Shown piece after piece: positions 35,601 to 43,075 of a stretch of 64,000 bases of DNA (the stretch's first letter is position 1; each line of letters starts with the position of its first letter). Under the pieces are notes generated by a model. It had not been told where the DNA came from. It ran no database searches and saw nothing but the letters and a program-made list of their open reading frames with translations. Both the position numbers and the translations under genes were made by a program. The DNA lies in assembly GCF_016909175.1 (NCBI RefSeq), contig NZ_JAFBFI010000003.1:62001-126000 (forward strand). Reading direction: 5' to 3'. This stretch comes from Peribacillus deserti (lineage in GTDB: Bacteria > Bacillota > Bacilli > Bacillales > DSM-1321).

Positions 35601-35778
35601 TCTTCACGAATTTGCAGGTGCAAGAGGAAAAGTGGAGCTTGAAAGTGATATGAATATTCAATCATGGCAGGAATGTGACTTGATGGAGAGAAACATCTCT
35701 GAGGTTCAGGAAAACAAAGGGTTTGTGTTTGATATCAAGCCTTATGAGATTAAGACTTTTATAGTGAAAGTGAAATAG
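32668..35778 (+). CDS. Cytoplasmic alpha-mannosidase, GH38
   Basis: The 1036-residue enzyme removes alpha-linked mannose from imported oligosaccharides. GH38 motifs are clear: zinc ligands H247 and D249 in GHTHIDVAWLWR (245-249 region), the nucleophile D359 in WLPDVFGYSWALPQ, another zinc histidine in the LRNQFHDIIPGSSITEVYED motif, and the C-terminal beta domain ending KPYEIKTFIVK. It lacks a signal peptide, so it works inside the cell on products brought in by the ABC importer. AAAGGAG precedes the ATG. G+C content is higher than in flanking DNA. Length is normal for bacterial GH38 (about 1000-1050). Confidence 0.95.
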   Translation: MFWTVDKLERRIEELDSYRYRNTQPILSFQALEDQEGNISERPPESGEWGTMNVRDRWEGRDQYIWLKTAVSIPEQWEQQKIVGVFDFGKTGGGNNSGFESLLYVNGKPYQGVDMNHQEVFLDGSLAGTSIDLCFRLWSGLEGGGKPTLQEHQLKKAFIACLDEKADDLYYTAKAGLETVKYLEENQPERQTLLNALDRAFLLVDWSDAGSERFYDSLYEAQSLLNAEIEQMPQNYPVTVTAIGHTHIDVAWLWRLKHTREKAARSFSTVLRQMEQYPDYVFLQTQPQLYDYIKTDYPEIYEQIEKRVKEGRWETEGGMWLEADCNLTSGESLVRQLLLGTKFFRENFGKECEYLWLPDVFGYSWALPQILVKSGIKTFMTTKISWSQYNRMPHDTFKWRGIDGTEILTHFITTPEDDRWFYTYNGQITPRSVKGIWEAYRDKGVNQELLLSYGYGDGGGGVNREMLEMRRKLDKMPGLPAVKTGRADEFFQRLHETVENTDQYVHLWDGELYLEYHRGTYTSQAYNKRMNRKMELLLRETEWLNALNSVIKGSWSYYPVQDLEESWKIVLRNQFHDIIPGSSITEVYEDSRIEYAEAHELAAGAWNAASQSIAENDGSSSISVYNSSSWNRNDLVKINTKAAGELVWKNERGDALDAQKTADGEWLVKVDDVPSLGKSTIRYEQGTNGAASTFTVSENGVSSHYYEISWNDNGQLTKIFDKKNERNVLASHARGNVFQVFEDKPMRFDAWDIDLYYQEKMKEISSLQDAKIIENGPVRCVVEFKWAYSKSDISQKMVLYADNPRIDFETKVDWHEQDQLLKVAFPVEIRATEATYDIQFGNVKRPTHWNTSWDYARFETVGHQWADLSERDYGVSLLNDCKYGHDIKDNVMRLTLLKSATYPDIKADQGEHLFTYSLLPHEGSWYEGNTVRHAWELNNPLSYVEGQTQSVSLFSVSAPNVMVDTVKKAESDDALIIRLHEFAGARGKVELESDMNIQSWQECDLMERNISEVQENKGFVFDIKPYEIKTFIVKVK

Positions 35779-35797
35779 GTATCTAAGAGAAAAACTA

Positions 35798-35845
35798 AGG
35801 GAGCATCGCCGAGAATACAAAAACGGGGATGTCTCCCTCTTTTTC
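35798..35845 (+). terminator. Intrinsic terminator of the transporter/GH38 operon
   Basis: AGGGAGCATC pairs with GATGTCTCCCT (one bulge) across a 20-base loop, followed by CTTTTTCTG. Confidence 0.75.
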
Positions 35846-35956
35846 TGAGTTAAGAATGACCTGTACCTTTTTTGTTATGACCATAAAGGGGGTGGTGTCT
35901 ATTCAAATAGAACACATCACAGAAAAATCATAACAATCAAAGGAGGAGGAAGAAGC

Positions 35957-37096
35957 ATGCCAAAATTTCTTAAAACCTGTTTGGTACTTACTCTAGTTGC
36001 AATGATCACGCTATTGGCGGCTCCTGGTACATCTACACTTGCAGCGTCCCATCAAAAGAAAAATACAATGAGAGCCATTGCCACTTATGAATCACTGCAG
36101 AAGTATTTCTATCAGCCCAGTGCGAAGCTTTATACAGAGGAATATCCCCGTCATGGAGGAAATCCTTACTCTTATGTATGGCCGTTTTCCCGGGCTATGG
36201 CTGCCACGATCGATATGACGAGGCTTCCGAAAATAGGGAAGGCTTATGTATCGGATCGAAACGAACGTCTCCAGGGATTGGATTTGTATTGGAATCATGA
36301 GACCAATCCTGCTGGCTACGATTCTTATGTTCGTCCTCCAATCGGCCAGGGTGGAGATAAATTTTATGATGACAATGACTGGATCGCTCTTAATTTTCTC
36401 AAGCTGTATCAATTAACAGGTGACCAGTCCGCATTACAGCGGGCCAAGGATATCTTTAAACTGCAGGTTTTTGGGTGGGACACTGACCCATCACATCCTT
36501 ATCCGGGCGGAGTATTCTGGACACAGGCACCATGGAGCCAGGACCGGAACACGATTTCCAATGCGCCTGTGGCACAGATCGGGCTATATCTATACCAAAT
36601 CACCGGTGATCCATACTATTTTGACTGGGCAAAAAAAGCCTATGACTGGGTCAACAATTCCATGCTTGCACCAAACGGCTTGTATTGGGATCATGTAGAT
36701 CTAAAAGGCAATATCGAGAAAACTCAGTGGACCTACAACCAGGGAATGATGATAGGGGCAAACGTTCTTTTCTATCTAACAACAGGTGATAAGAAGTATC
36801 TGGAGCGGGCAGAAACCCTGGCAGAGAAGTCACTCCAATATTATGGCGACACTCAGCTTTACAAGAATCCTCCAGAATTCAACGCCATCTTCTTTGAAAA
36901 CCTGCAACTATTGGATTCAGTCAAACACAATAATAAATATAGAAAATATACCCAAGCCTATGCGGATAAGATGTGGGATACCGTAAGAAATCCGGAAACG
37001 GGTTTATTCCAGCGGGATCCTCAAAAGTCTGTGCCGCTTATTGAGCAGGCTGCGATGGTTGAGATTTATGCGAATCTAGCATATAAAAACCAATAA
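35957..37096 (+). CDS. Secreted endo-alpha-1,6-mannanase, GH76
   Basis: The 379-residue enzyme has a signal peptide (cleavage near LAAS, residue 30) and an (alpha/alpha)6 GH76 domain. The probable catalytic aspartate pair is D138-D139 in FYDDNDWIALNFLKLY; other family features are GGVFWTQAPWSQDRNTISNA, GLYWDHVDL and QWTYNQGMMIGANVLFYL. GH76 enzymes cut the alpha-1,6-mannan backbone of yeast cell wall and some bacterial mannans outside the cell, yielding oligosaccharides for the neighbouring importer. AGGAGGAGG precedes the ATG. It is separated from GH38 by a terminator and thus has its own promoter. A decayed relative lies at 38617. Confidence 0.9.
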   Translation: MPKFLKTCLVLTLVAMITLLAAPGTSTLAASHQKKNTMRAIATYESLQKYFYQPSAKLYTEEYPRHGGNPYSYVWPFSRAMAATIDMTRLPKIGKAYVSDRNERLQGLDLYWNHETNPAGYDSYVRPPIGQGGDKFYDDNDWIALNFLKLYQLTGDQSALQRAKDIFKLQVFGWDTDPSHPYPGGVFWTQAPWSQDRNTISNAPVAQIGLYLYQITGDPYYFDWAKKAYDWVNNSMLAPNGLYWDHVDLKGNIEKTQWTYNQGMMIGANVLFYLTTGDKKYLERAETLAEKSLQYYGDTQLYKNPPEFNAIFFENLQLLDSVKHNNKYRKYTQAYADKMWDTVRNPETGLFQRDPQKSVPLIEQAAMVEIYANLAYKNQ

Positions 37097-37146
37097 AATG
37101 CTTTTGGGTAAGCAAAGAATTTTTTAAATATACTATTTTTTTGAAA

Positions 37147-37176
37147 AAGGAATGAGTGTAACCGCTCATTCCTTCT
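37147..37176 (+). terminator. Intrinsic terminator of the GH76 gene
   Basis: AAGGAATGAG and CTCATTCCTT form a 10-bp stem around TGTAACCG, followed by CTATCTT. Confidence 0.75.
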
Positions 37177-37703
37177 ATCTTGAGTGAAGAGACAGGGGAA
37201 CTCATGATAATTTAGTTTATATGAAACAACAAAAAGAATGCACCAAGGCATTTCTGTATTAAATTCCACTGATTACCCAACCCAAGTTTCTGGTTAAAAA
37301 ACGAGATAATATTTTTAATGGGATATTTGAACCAATTCATCCTTAAAACAAACTAACCGTAACTTATAAAGTGGACAAATTCCAAGCTCCCTGTATCTTG
37401 CATAATGTGGGCAACTTACCCAGCTAACTATTCTCTTTTTATAGAATATTGGACAAGTTAGTTAAGCAGGATATCTGATTGTTTTCTTAGAATTAGTTAT
37501 GAGTAAACGGTTAATGGTAGGAGGAAGACATACAAATATAAATTTTTTCAAGAAACCCATCTTAGCAATTTGAACTTCTTATTGATAAATTATTGATTCT
37601 CTGAAAATTTGATCTCTCGTCTGAATTTAGGAATGGCGTATTAGGAATTGCTAGATTTTTAGTTACTCCTCTTACGCAACTTATAAATAAAGGAGTGTTA
37701 CCA
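37177..37703. other. Intergenic region before the aldo/keto reductase
   Basis: About 530 AT-rich bases. A 24-codon frame beginning MSKRLMVGGRH near 37499 lacks a ribosome site and family, so I do not call it. No hairpins of note and no promoter I can fix. Confidence 0.3.
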
Positions 37704-38582
37704 ATGTTAAAGAGAAAAATTGGTCGTTTAGATTATGAAGGGTCTGCCGTTATGTTTGGAGCAGCAAGTTTAGGAAATGTTACACAAGAAGAAGCAGATA
37801 AGTCGATATCCTTCGCTTTAGAACATGGAGTGAGCCATTTTGATACAGCTGCTGACTATGGGAATGCAGAAATTCGATTAGGGCCAATTATAAGCAAAGT
37901 TCGTAACGACATTTTTCTTGCTACTAAAACGGGAGAGCGGACGAAAGAAAAAGCGAAAGCAGAAATTTATCGTTCTTTAGAACGGATGCAGGTTGATTCA
38001 GTTGATTTACTTCAATTACATGCAGTGGGTACTATCGAGGAGCTCAATAAATGTACAGTAAAGGGAGGTGCGTTGGAAGCTGCCATAGAAGCAAAAGAAG
38101 AAGGGATAGTAAAAGCAATCGGTATAACAGGTCACGGACATCAGGCTGCCGTTACCCATTTAGAGGCATTGAAGAGATTCCCATTTGAAACGGTATTGCT
38201 TCCCCTGAATTATTATATGTATTCTTTGCCTGAATATCGAGAATCCTTCGATGCATTAATGAAAGAGGCAAACAACCAAAACACGGCAGTGAGGGTCATT
38301 AAAGCAATTGCAAAGGCTCCATGGGTAGAGGGACAAGAGCGTCGCTATGCAACGTGGTACGAGCCGTTTGATCAACAAGAAATTATAGATGCTTGTGTAC
38401 ACTTTGTTCTATCCTTTCCTGGAATAGCTGGTTTTGCGAGTGCCGGGGATGTCCACTTATTCCCAAAAATCGTTGATGCAGTTGAAAGATATGGTTCAAT
38501 GAACAATGAAGAGGCAGAACGCATCTTAAAATCGATAAGCGGATATACGACTATATTTGGTCCGCCCACGTCAATTGCTTAA
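37704..38582 (+). CDS. Aldo/keto reductase
   Basis: The 292-residue NAD(P)H-dependent oxidoreductase shows the aldo/keto reductase pattern: LGNVTQEEADKSISFALEHG, the catalytic FDTAADYGNAE (D and Y of the tetrad), FLATKTGER with the catalytic lysine, VDLLQLHAVG with the histidine, and IGITGHGH. AAAGGAG is eight bases before ATG 37704; the frame itself starts earlier at GTG 37695. It is shorter than full AKRs (about 320 aa). It sits between the intact and decayed GH76 copies; whether it takes part in mannose metabolism is unknown. Confidence 0.9.
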   Translation: MLKRKIGRLDYEGSAVMFGAASLGNVTQEEADKSISFALEHGVSHFDTAADYGNAEIRLGPIISKVRNDIFLATKTGERTKEKAKAEIYRSLERMQVDSVDLLQLHAVGTIEELNKCTVKGGALEAAIEAKEEGIVKAIGITGHGHQAAVTHLEALKRFPFETVLLPLNYYMYSLPEYRESFDALMKEANNQNTAVRVIKAIAKAPWVEGQERRYATWYEPFDQQEIIDACVHFVLSFPGIAGFASAGDVHLFPKIVDAVERYGSMNNEEAERILKSISGYTTIFGPPTSIA

Positions 38583-38616
38583 GGGAGACAGTTCATATTA
38601 AGACTAAACAGGTTCA

Positions 38617-38850
38617 ATTATGTAGGGCCGTTTTCCCGGGCAATGGCTGCCACGATCGATATGACGAGGCTTCCGAAAATAGGCAAGGCTTATGTATCGG
38701 ATCGAAACGAACGTCTTCAGAGATTGGAGCTGTATTGAAATCATGAGACCATCCTACCGGCTACGATTCTTATGTGCGTCCTCCAATCGGCCAGGGCGGG
38801 GACAAATTTTATGACGACAACGATTGAATCGCCCTAAATTTCCTTCAGGC
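38617..38850 (+). pseudogene. Decayed fragment of a second GH76 mannanase gene
   Basis: This stretch is nearly identical to 36180-36400 inside the intact GH76 gene (shared runs such as GCCACGATCGATATGACGAG and the FYDDND-coding region) but carries in-frame stops, for example TGA where the intact gene has TGG in LYWNHET, and a TGA in place of the tryptophan of DDNDW. It covers roughly 75 codons and has no start or 3' end. It marks an old duplication of the GH76 gene with the reductase gene between the copies. Confidence 0.85.
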
Positions 38851-38886
38851 TGCCCTCATTGCATCTATGCAATGAGGGCAATTTTT
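38851..38886 (+). terminator. Strong hairpin terminator after the GH76 fragment
   Basis: TGCCCTCATTGCA and TGCAATGAGGGCA form a perfect 13-bp stem around TCTA, followed by ATTTTT. Confidence 0.9.
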
Positions 38887-38899
38887 CTGGATATATGAG

Positions 38900-39029
38900 G
38901 TTCTGAGCAGTTCGGAATGCAGTTCGGAACGCATTGTGAGTATGTTCTGAGCAGTTCGGAATGCAGTTCGGAACCATTGTGAATATGTTCTGAGCAGTTC
39001 GGAATGCAGTTCGGAACTCATTGTGAATA
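38900..39029. repeat. Three tandem units of about 44 bp
   Basis: Each unit begins GTTCTGAGCAGTTCGGAATG (38900, 38944, 38987), continues CAGTTCGGAAC and ends CATTGTGARTAT. Unit spacing is 44 and 43 bases with few differences, and each holds an internal direct repeat AGTTCGGAA. A degenerate fourth unit may follow (GGTCTGAAGG). It is not CRISPR-like: there are no unique spacers. Confidence 0.9.
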
Positions 39030-39286
39030 CGGTCTGAAGGTTTCAGAACGCGTAAGTGTTGGGAGCGAGTTTCCTAAGGGGAAGCTTTGTTGTCTTTAGG
39101 GAGGGGAGACAATGGCAGCATAGTGGCAAGCACGGACGAATATCCTTATTATCTTTGCACTTTCAGGAAAAGGAAGAAGACGGTCATTGCTTTAGCGGGA
39201 GTGCCTTTGATCGTTCTTTGAATAATCGTTTATGCTGCGCTGGTTTTTATGAGAACTTGTATATTCAGGGATACCAGTCCGTACTG
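39030..39286. other. Degenerate stretch, possible broken membrane-protein gene
   Basis: No intact gene. One frame reads KRKKTVIALAGVPLIVL, stop, IIVYAALVFMRTC, like a small single-helix membrane protein interrupted by a TGA. There is no start and no ribosome site. Confidence 0.3.
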
Positions 39287-39287
39287 A

Positions 39288-39323
39288 AAAAAGAGAACCA
39301 CCTCTGTCGGTGGTTCTCTCCAT
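39288..39323 (-). terminator. Intrinsic terminator downstream of the M20 dipeptidase remnant
   Basis: On the minus strand GAGAACCACC-GACAGA-GGTGGTTCTC followed by TTTTTTC. Confidence 0.88.
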
Positions 39324-39433
39324 GGAATTATTTTGTTGATTCGTAAGAATTACTTTTGCCACTTGATCCTGGCACTTCCATTTTGACAAAGCCCTCAAGG
39401 TCTTGCAAATTTTTACCCCAACAGAAAGACATC

Positions 39434-40806
39434 CTACTTTTTAAGAAGTTCTAAAAAGGAACAAATGGTCAATATCCCTTTATCAAAGTTTTCTAAGTTA
39501 AAATGTTCATTGGGAGCATGAAGATTCTCGTCTGGTAAACCGAATCCCATTAAGACGACAGGTGCATTTAGGGATTGGCTGAAGTCCGATACAATAGGAA
39601 TTGAACCGCCTTCTCTTTTGTATACAGGTGCTTTCCCGTAAACGTTTTGATAAGCTTCTGCTGCTTTTTGGATCATTGGACTGTCAATAGGTGTTAGGAA
39701 AGGATTACCTGTATCCTGCAGCGACACTTTCACTGTACACCCTTTTGGAGCATGTTCTTCCAAATGCTTTTTGATCAATCCTTGAATCTTTTCAGGATTT
39801 TGGTTGTGGACCAAACGGCAGGTTATTTTGGCATGAGCCTCATTCGGGATGACCGTTTTTGTTCCTTCTCCCTGGAAACCGCCCCATAAACCGTTAATTT
39901 CTAATGTTGGACGGGAACTGATTCTCTCAGGGTAAGGAAAATTGTTTTCCCCACCCTCCCGTTAAATCTGTGAGCCCCAATGATTTTTTCAACTTTTCCT
40001 CATTAAAACCCAATGCTTTAATTTGTTCCTTTTCAAATTCTGTCAGTTCCACGACATCATCATAAAAATGGTCAACATGTACTTTACCATTTTGAATCAT
40101 GAAGAGTGGAAAGGAGCTGAATCAATAGATGGTTGGCGTTTTGAACACCCCCGCCGAACATACCTGAATGCAAATCAGAGTTTGCAGTTTTTAGGGAAAT
40201 TTCTAGTGCACACAGACCTCTTAAGGAATAGGTAATGGCAGGGACACCTCGTTCCCACATATCTGAATCAGAAATCACAGCCACATCACAGGCTAGTTTT
40301 TCTTTATTTTCGGATAGAAACTGCGGAAGATGAGGGCTTCCAATTTCTTCTTCCCCCTCGATACAGAATTTAACGTTTACCGGTAGTCTGCCTTCCAATT
40401 TCAAAAGTGTTTCCACTGATTTGATATGTAAAAATGTCTGCCCTTTGTCGTCGGTTGCCCCTCTGGCAAAAATCTTTTCGTCACGAATCGTTGGTTCAAA
40501 AGGAGGTGTTTCCCACAAATGAATAGGATCAACAGGCTGAACGTCATAATGACCGTATACTAATACTGTTGGGGCGTTTTCCTGATGAAGCCAGTCCGCA
40601 TAGATAATCGGATGTCCTTTTGTCTGAACAATTTCAACATGTTCCAATCCAATTCTTTCTAATTTATTAGTAATCCAAGAAGCTGCTTTTTGAATGTCCT
40701 CTTTATGCTCGGATAAAGAACTAATACTTGGAATACGAAGCAATTCTTTTAATTCTTCAATATTTTGATCATGATTATTTGATAACATTTCGGATAATTG
40801 GCTCAC
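39434..40806 (-). pseudogene. M20 family dipeptidase with two frameshifts
   Basis: A GTG start with AAAGGTGA opens an M20 metallopeptidase. Metal-site motifs YGHYDVQPVD, GATDDKGQ and IEGEEEIGS are intact in the first 240 codons. Near 40086-40095 (AAAATGG) the frame is lost and continues one frame over as QNGKVHVDHFYDDVVELTE. Near 39945-39958 (GGGTGGGG) it shifts again and continues as the PERISSRPTLEING region to the end, VHNQNPEKIQGLIKKHLEEH, and FNLENFDKGILTICSFLE. Restored, the enzyme would be about 455 residues. The two breaks, both in short homopolymer runs, mean either genuine decay or sequencing error. A terminator follows. Confidence 0.85.
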
Positions 40807-40949
40807 TTTATCACCTTTTCAAGTTTATTTTTCTAACAATTTTATACTAATTGAAAAAATTGTTAAACTTTTTGTTCTAAGGTTTTCTTAATGGTCCTGA
40901 CTGGGTTGTTTACAAACACATAACAAGTTTAAATTTTAGGAGGCAGAAC

Positions 40950-41271
40950 ATGCCTATATATAAAAAAATAGTCCGTGATCTAATACCCAATATTATAGAA
41001 GAGGGTGGAAAGAACCTTAAGACAAGGATCCTTTCCGAAGAAAAATACATAAATGAACTCAAGAAAAAGACTTTTGAAGAGTTAGAAGAATATATGAATG
41101 CCACAAATAACGAAGAGGCTGTAGAGGAGTTAGCGGATGTTTTGGAGCTAGTTAGCTCTGGCAGAAATTCATGGTGTTACATATGTAAGGGTAGAAGAGG
41201 TAAGGCGGCAAAAAACTCATGAAAATGGCAAAATCAAAGATAAAATCCTAATTATAGAAGTAGTTGAATAA
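40950..41271 (+). pseudogene. MazG-like nucleotide pyrophosphohydrolase, frameshifted
   Basis: AGGAGG precedes an ATG that opens a MazG/PRA-PH-like helical protein: YKKIVRDLIPNIIEEGGKN, EELEEYMNA, and the metal site EEAVEELADVLELV. The frame then runs out at 41222, but from about 41155 another frame continues the family ending: ALAEIHGVTYVRVEEVRRQK, THENGKIKDKIL, IIEVVE, stop at 41269-41271. One base appears to be missing after AGTTAGC. The intact protein would be about 106 residues, removing non-canonical nucleoside triphosphates. Confidence 0.8.
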
Positions 41272-41574
41272 ATAAATTTATACTAAAGGTGATAATTAAC
41301 TGGATAAAAAGAAGCTTCTATCATGGTATTAATCAGAGTTTACAAAAATAAGTATAATCGCAAATGTATAGAGTGAAGTAAATGCTTCCTACAACATAGT
41401 CCATAGGAATGGTTAGAAATCTTTGCAAATTAATACATTTGGGTCTAGTGAGAGTCAAGCAACAGGTGTTGTTAGCCAAACCTGCAATTCGGCTAGGGCA
41501 GCAATAAAACAGTTATTAGATATTATAGAATCGGAGAAATATTATCATAAAAAAGAAGAGGAGATTCCCCCTCT
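41272..41574. other. Intergenic stretch holding the dnd operon terminator
   Basis: About 300 bases without a supported gene. At 41549-41577 the minus strand has GAAGAGG-GGGAATCT-CCTCTTC followed by TTTTTTATG, an intrinsic terminator overlapping the dndA stop codon and closing the dnd operon. A plus-strand frame from 41423 has a protein-like start but runs into dndA and is not called. Confidence 0.6.
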
Positions 41575-42693
41575 TCATAGTTGTTTAAAAATATCTAGGT
41601 CTTCTTTTTTAATAAAACTAGATAATGAAATGCGCACCGTAGACCTCACTTCATCAATCGTCAAACCGATGGCTGCAAGAACATGTGAAGGTTTACTTGA
41701 GCTGCAGGCAGAACCAGTAGATACTGCTACATAAGGAGCTAAACTTTTAACTAATACTTCATTATTAATTCCTCTAAATTGTACACTGATTACTCCTGGT
41801 ATTTTTTTAAGTTCATCGCTGTTAAAATATATTTGGCTGCCGAACTTTTCTTTTAAAATACCTACTAGATATTGTTCCGATTCTTTTATTTTCTTAATGT
41901 TATCTGGTAGGTGCTTGGTTGCAAGTTCAGCTGCTTTTCCCAAACCAACAATATTATGGACTGCCAGAGTACCGCTTCTGATACCTTGCTCCTGACCACC
42001 GCCGTGGAGAAGGGGAGTAAGTCGAGTAAGAATATCATACTCATCTTTTCTTATGAAAGCAGCACCAATGCCCTTGGGACCATGAAATTTATGCGATGAA
42101 CATGATAGAAAAGTAACACCAGGGTAGTTACTTAAATTTATTTCTATTTTCCCAACAACCTGCGTAGCGTCGGAGTGAAAGAATACGTTATTTTCCAAAC
42201 ATAGTTCAGATATTGATTTAATATCATTTAAAGATCCAAGCTCGTTGTTTCCCCAGATCACGGTAACTAATATTGTGTTTTCTTTGATATGACTCTTTAG
42301 ATCATCCAGTTCGATCCTTCCATATTCATCAACATCAAGATAAGAAACCTCAAAACCCTTGGTCTCTAGATATTTGCAAGTCTCCAAGACGGAAGGATGT
42401 TCAACTTTAGTAGTAATAATATGATTGCCTTTATCTGCGTAAAAATCAGCTACACCCTTAATAATCATGTTATTGCTTTCGGTTGAACCGCTTGTAAAAA
42501 TAATTTCTGAATCTGAACTGCCAATTAAAGAAGCAAGAGAGTGTCTTGCTTCTTTAACTGCAATTTTGGCATTTTCCGCAGCTGAATAGTATTTGCTTGA
42601 AGGATTGCCGAATTCCTCCATTAAATAGGGGAGCATGGCATCTTTTACTTCAGGATGAATTTGTGTCGTTGCACTATTATCTAAATAAAGCAT
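41575..42693 (-). CDS. dndA: Cysteine desulfurase of the phosphorothioation operon (DndA/IscS-like)
   Basis: The 372-residue PLP enzyme takes sulfur from cysteine and passes it to DndC for DNA phosphorothioation. PLP lysine K202 lies in SSHKFHGPKGIG and the sulfur-carrying cysteine C330 in VSTGSACSSSKPSHVL; the N-terminal YLDNSATTQIHPEV and SGSTESNN motifs are typical. The long SACSSS loop is of the group I/IscS type. It is the last gene of the minus-strand operon, 10 bases after dndE. In many Dnd loci dndA is separate or supplied by housekeeping IscS; here it is part of the operon. Confidence 0.93.
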   Translation of the reverse strand: MLYLDNSATTQIHPEVKDAMLPYLMEEFGNPSSKYYSAAENAKIAVKEARHSLASLIGSSDSEIIFTSGSTESNNMIIKGVADFYADKGNHIITTKVEHPSVLETCKYLETKGFEVSYLDVDEYGRIELDDLKSHIKENTILVTVIWGNNELGSLNDIKSISELCLENNVFFHSDATQVVGKIEINLSNYPGVTFLSCSSHKFHGPKGIGAAFIRKDEYDILTRLTPLLHGGGQEQGIRSGTLAVHNIVGLGKAAELATKHLPDNIKKIKESEQYLVGILKEKFGSQIYFNSDELKKIPGVISVQFRGINNEVLVKSLAPYVAVSTGSACSSSKPSHVLAAIGLTIDEVRSTVRISLSSFIKKEDLDIFKQL

Positions 42694-42703
42694 AAGTTTT
42701 CAC

Positions 42704-43075
42704 CTAGTTTTCCATTTTGATAAGGTTTTGTAACAGCTTTTCATAATTTCCGGCATGCCTGTATTCACTATCCAGGAGTCCAATGCCTCGTTCTAAGTGA
42801 GCATTGAATAGATCAGGGAAATATTCTTCATCCGAAACATTACGTTGCGCATGCTGACGAATTAGTGCCTTATAAATATAATCATATTCTCCGGTCATCG
42901 CGTTCCTATGAATATCTACTCCAGATTTATTTTCTACTAATGCTGGTATAGAAGGATCCCTCAAAGAAAGCGATACTGCAATTCGGGATAAGATATTCCA
43001 TGTTAAACCAGTTGTTGATTGAAGTGCAGCTAGCTTTTCACCTGTCATTTTGGATGTTTTTATTCGGAAATTCAT
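42704..43075 (-). CDS. dndE: DNA sulfur modification protein DndE
   Basis: The 123-residue protein matches DndE (DUF1832): FRIKTSKMTGEKLAALQSTT, TGLTWNILSRIAVSLSL, and the C-terminal DEEYFPDLFNAHLERGIGLL. DndE forms oligomers and binds nicked DNA; it is essential for phosphorothioate modification with DndC and DndD. It overlaps the dndD stop by four bases (ATGA), so the two are translationally coupled. A clear paralogue lies at 56988. Confidence 0.92.
   Translation of the reverse strand: MNFRIKTSKMTGEKLAALQSTTGLTWNILSRIAVSLSLRDPSIPALVENKSGVDIHRNAMTGEYDYIYKALIRQHAQRNVSDEEYFPDLFNAHLERGIGLLDSEYRHAGNYEKLLQNLIKMEN

Noticed and set aside
38900-39029. Repeats considered as a CRISPR array
   Set aside because: The units are contiguous 43-44 bp copies with no unique spacers, and there is no cas gene in the window.
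39056-39346. 96-codon plus-strand frame after the tandem repeat
   Set aside because: Composition is not protein-like, and it runs through the minus-strand terminator hairpin at 39288-39323.
41423-41734. Plus-strand frame of 103 codons with a protein-like first 40 residues
   Set aside because: It lacks a ribosome site, two overlapping frames are equally open, and its second half is antisense to the conserved C-terminus of dndA.
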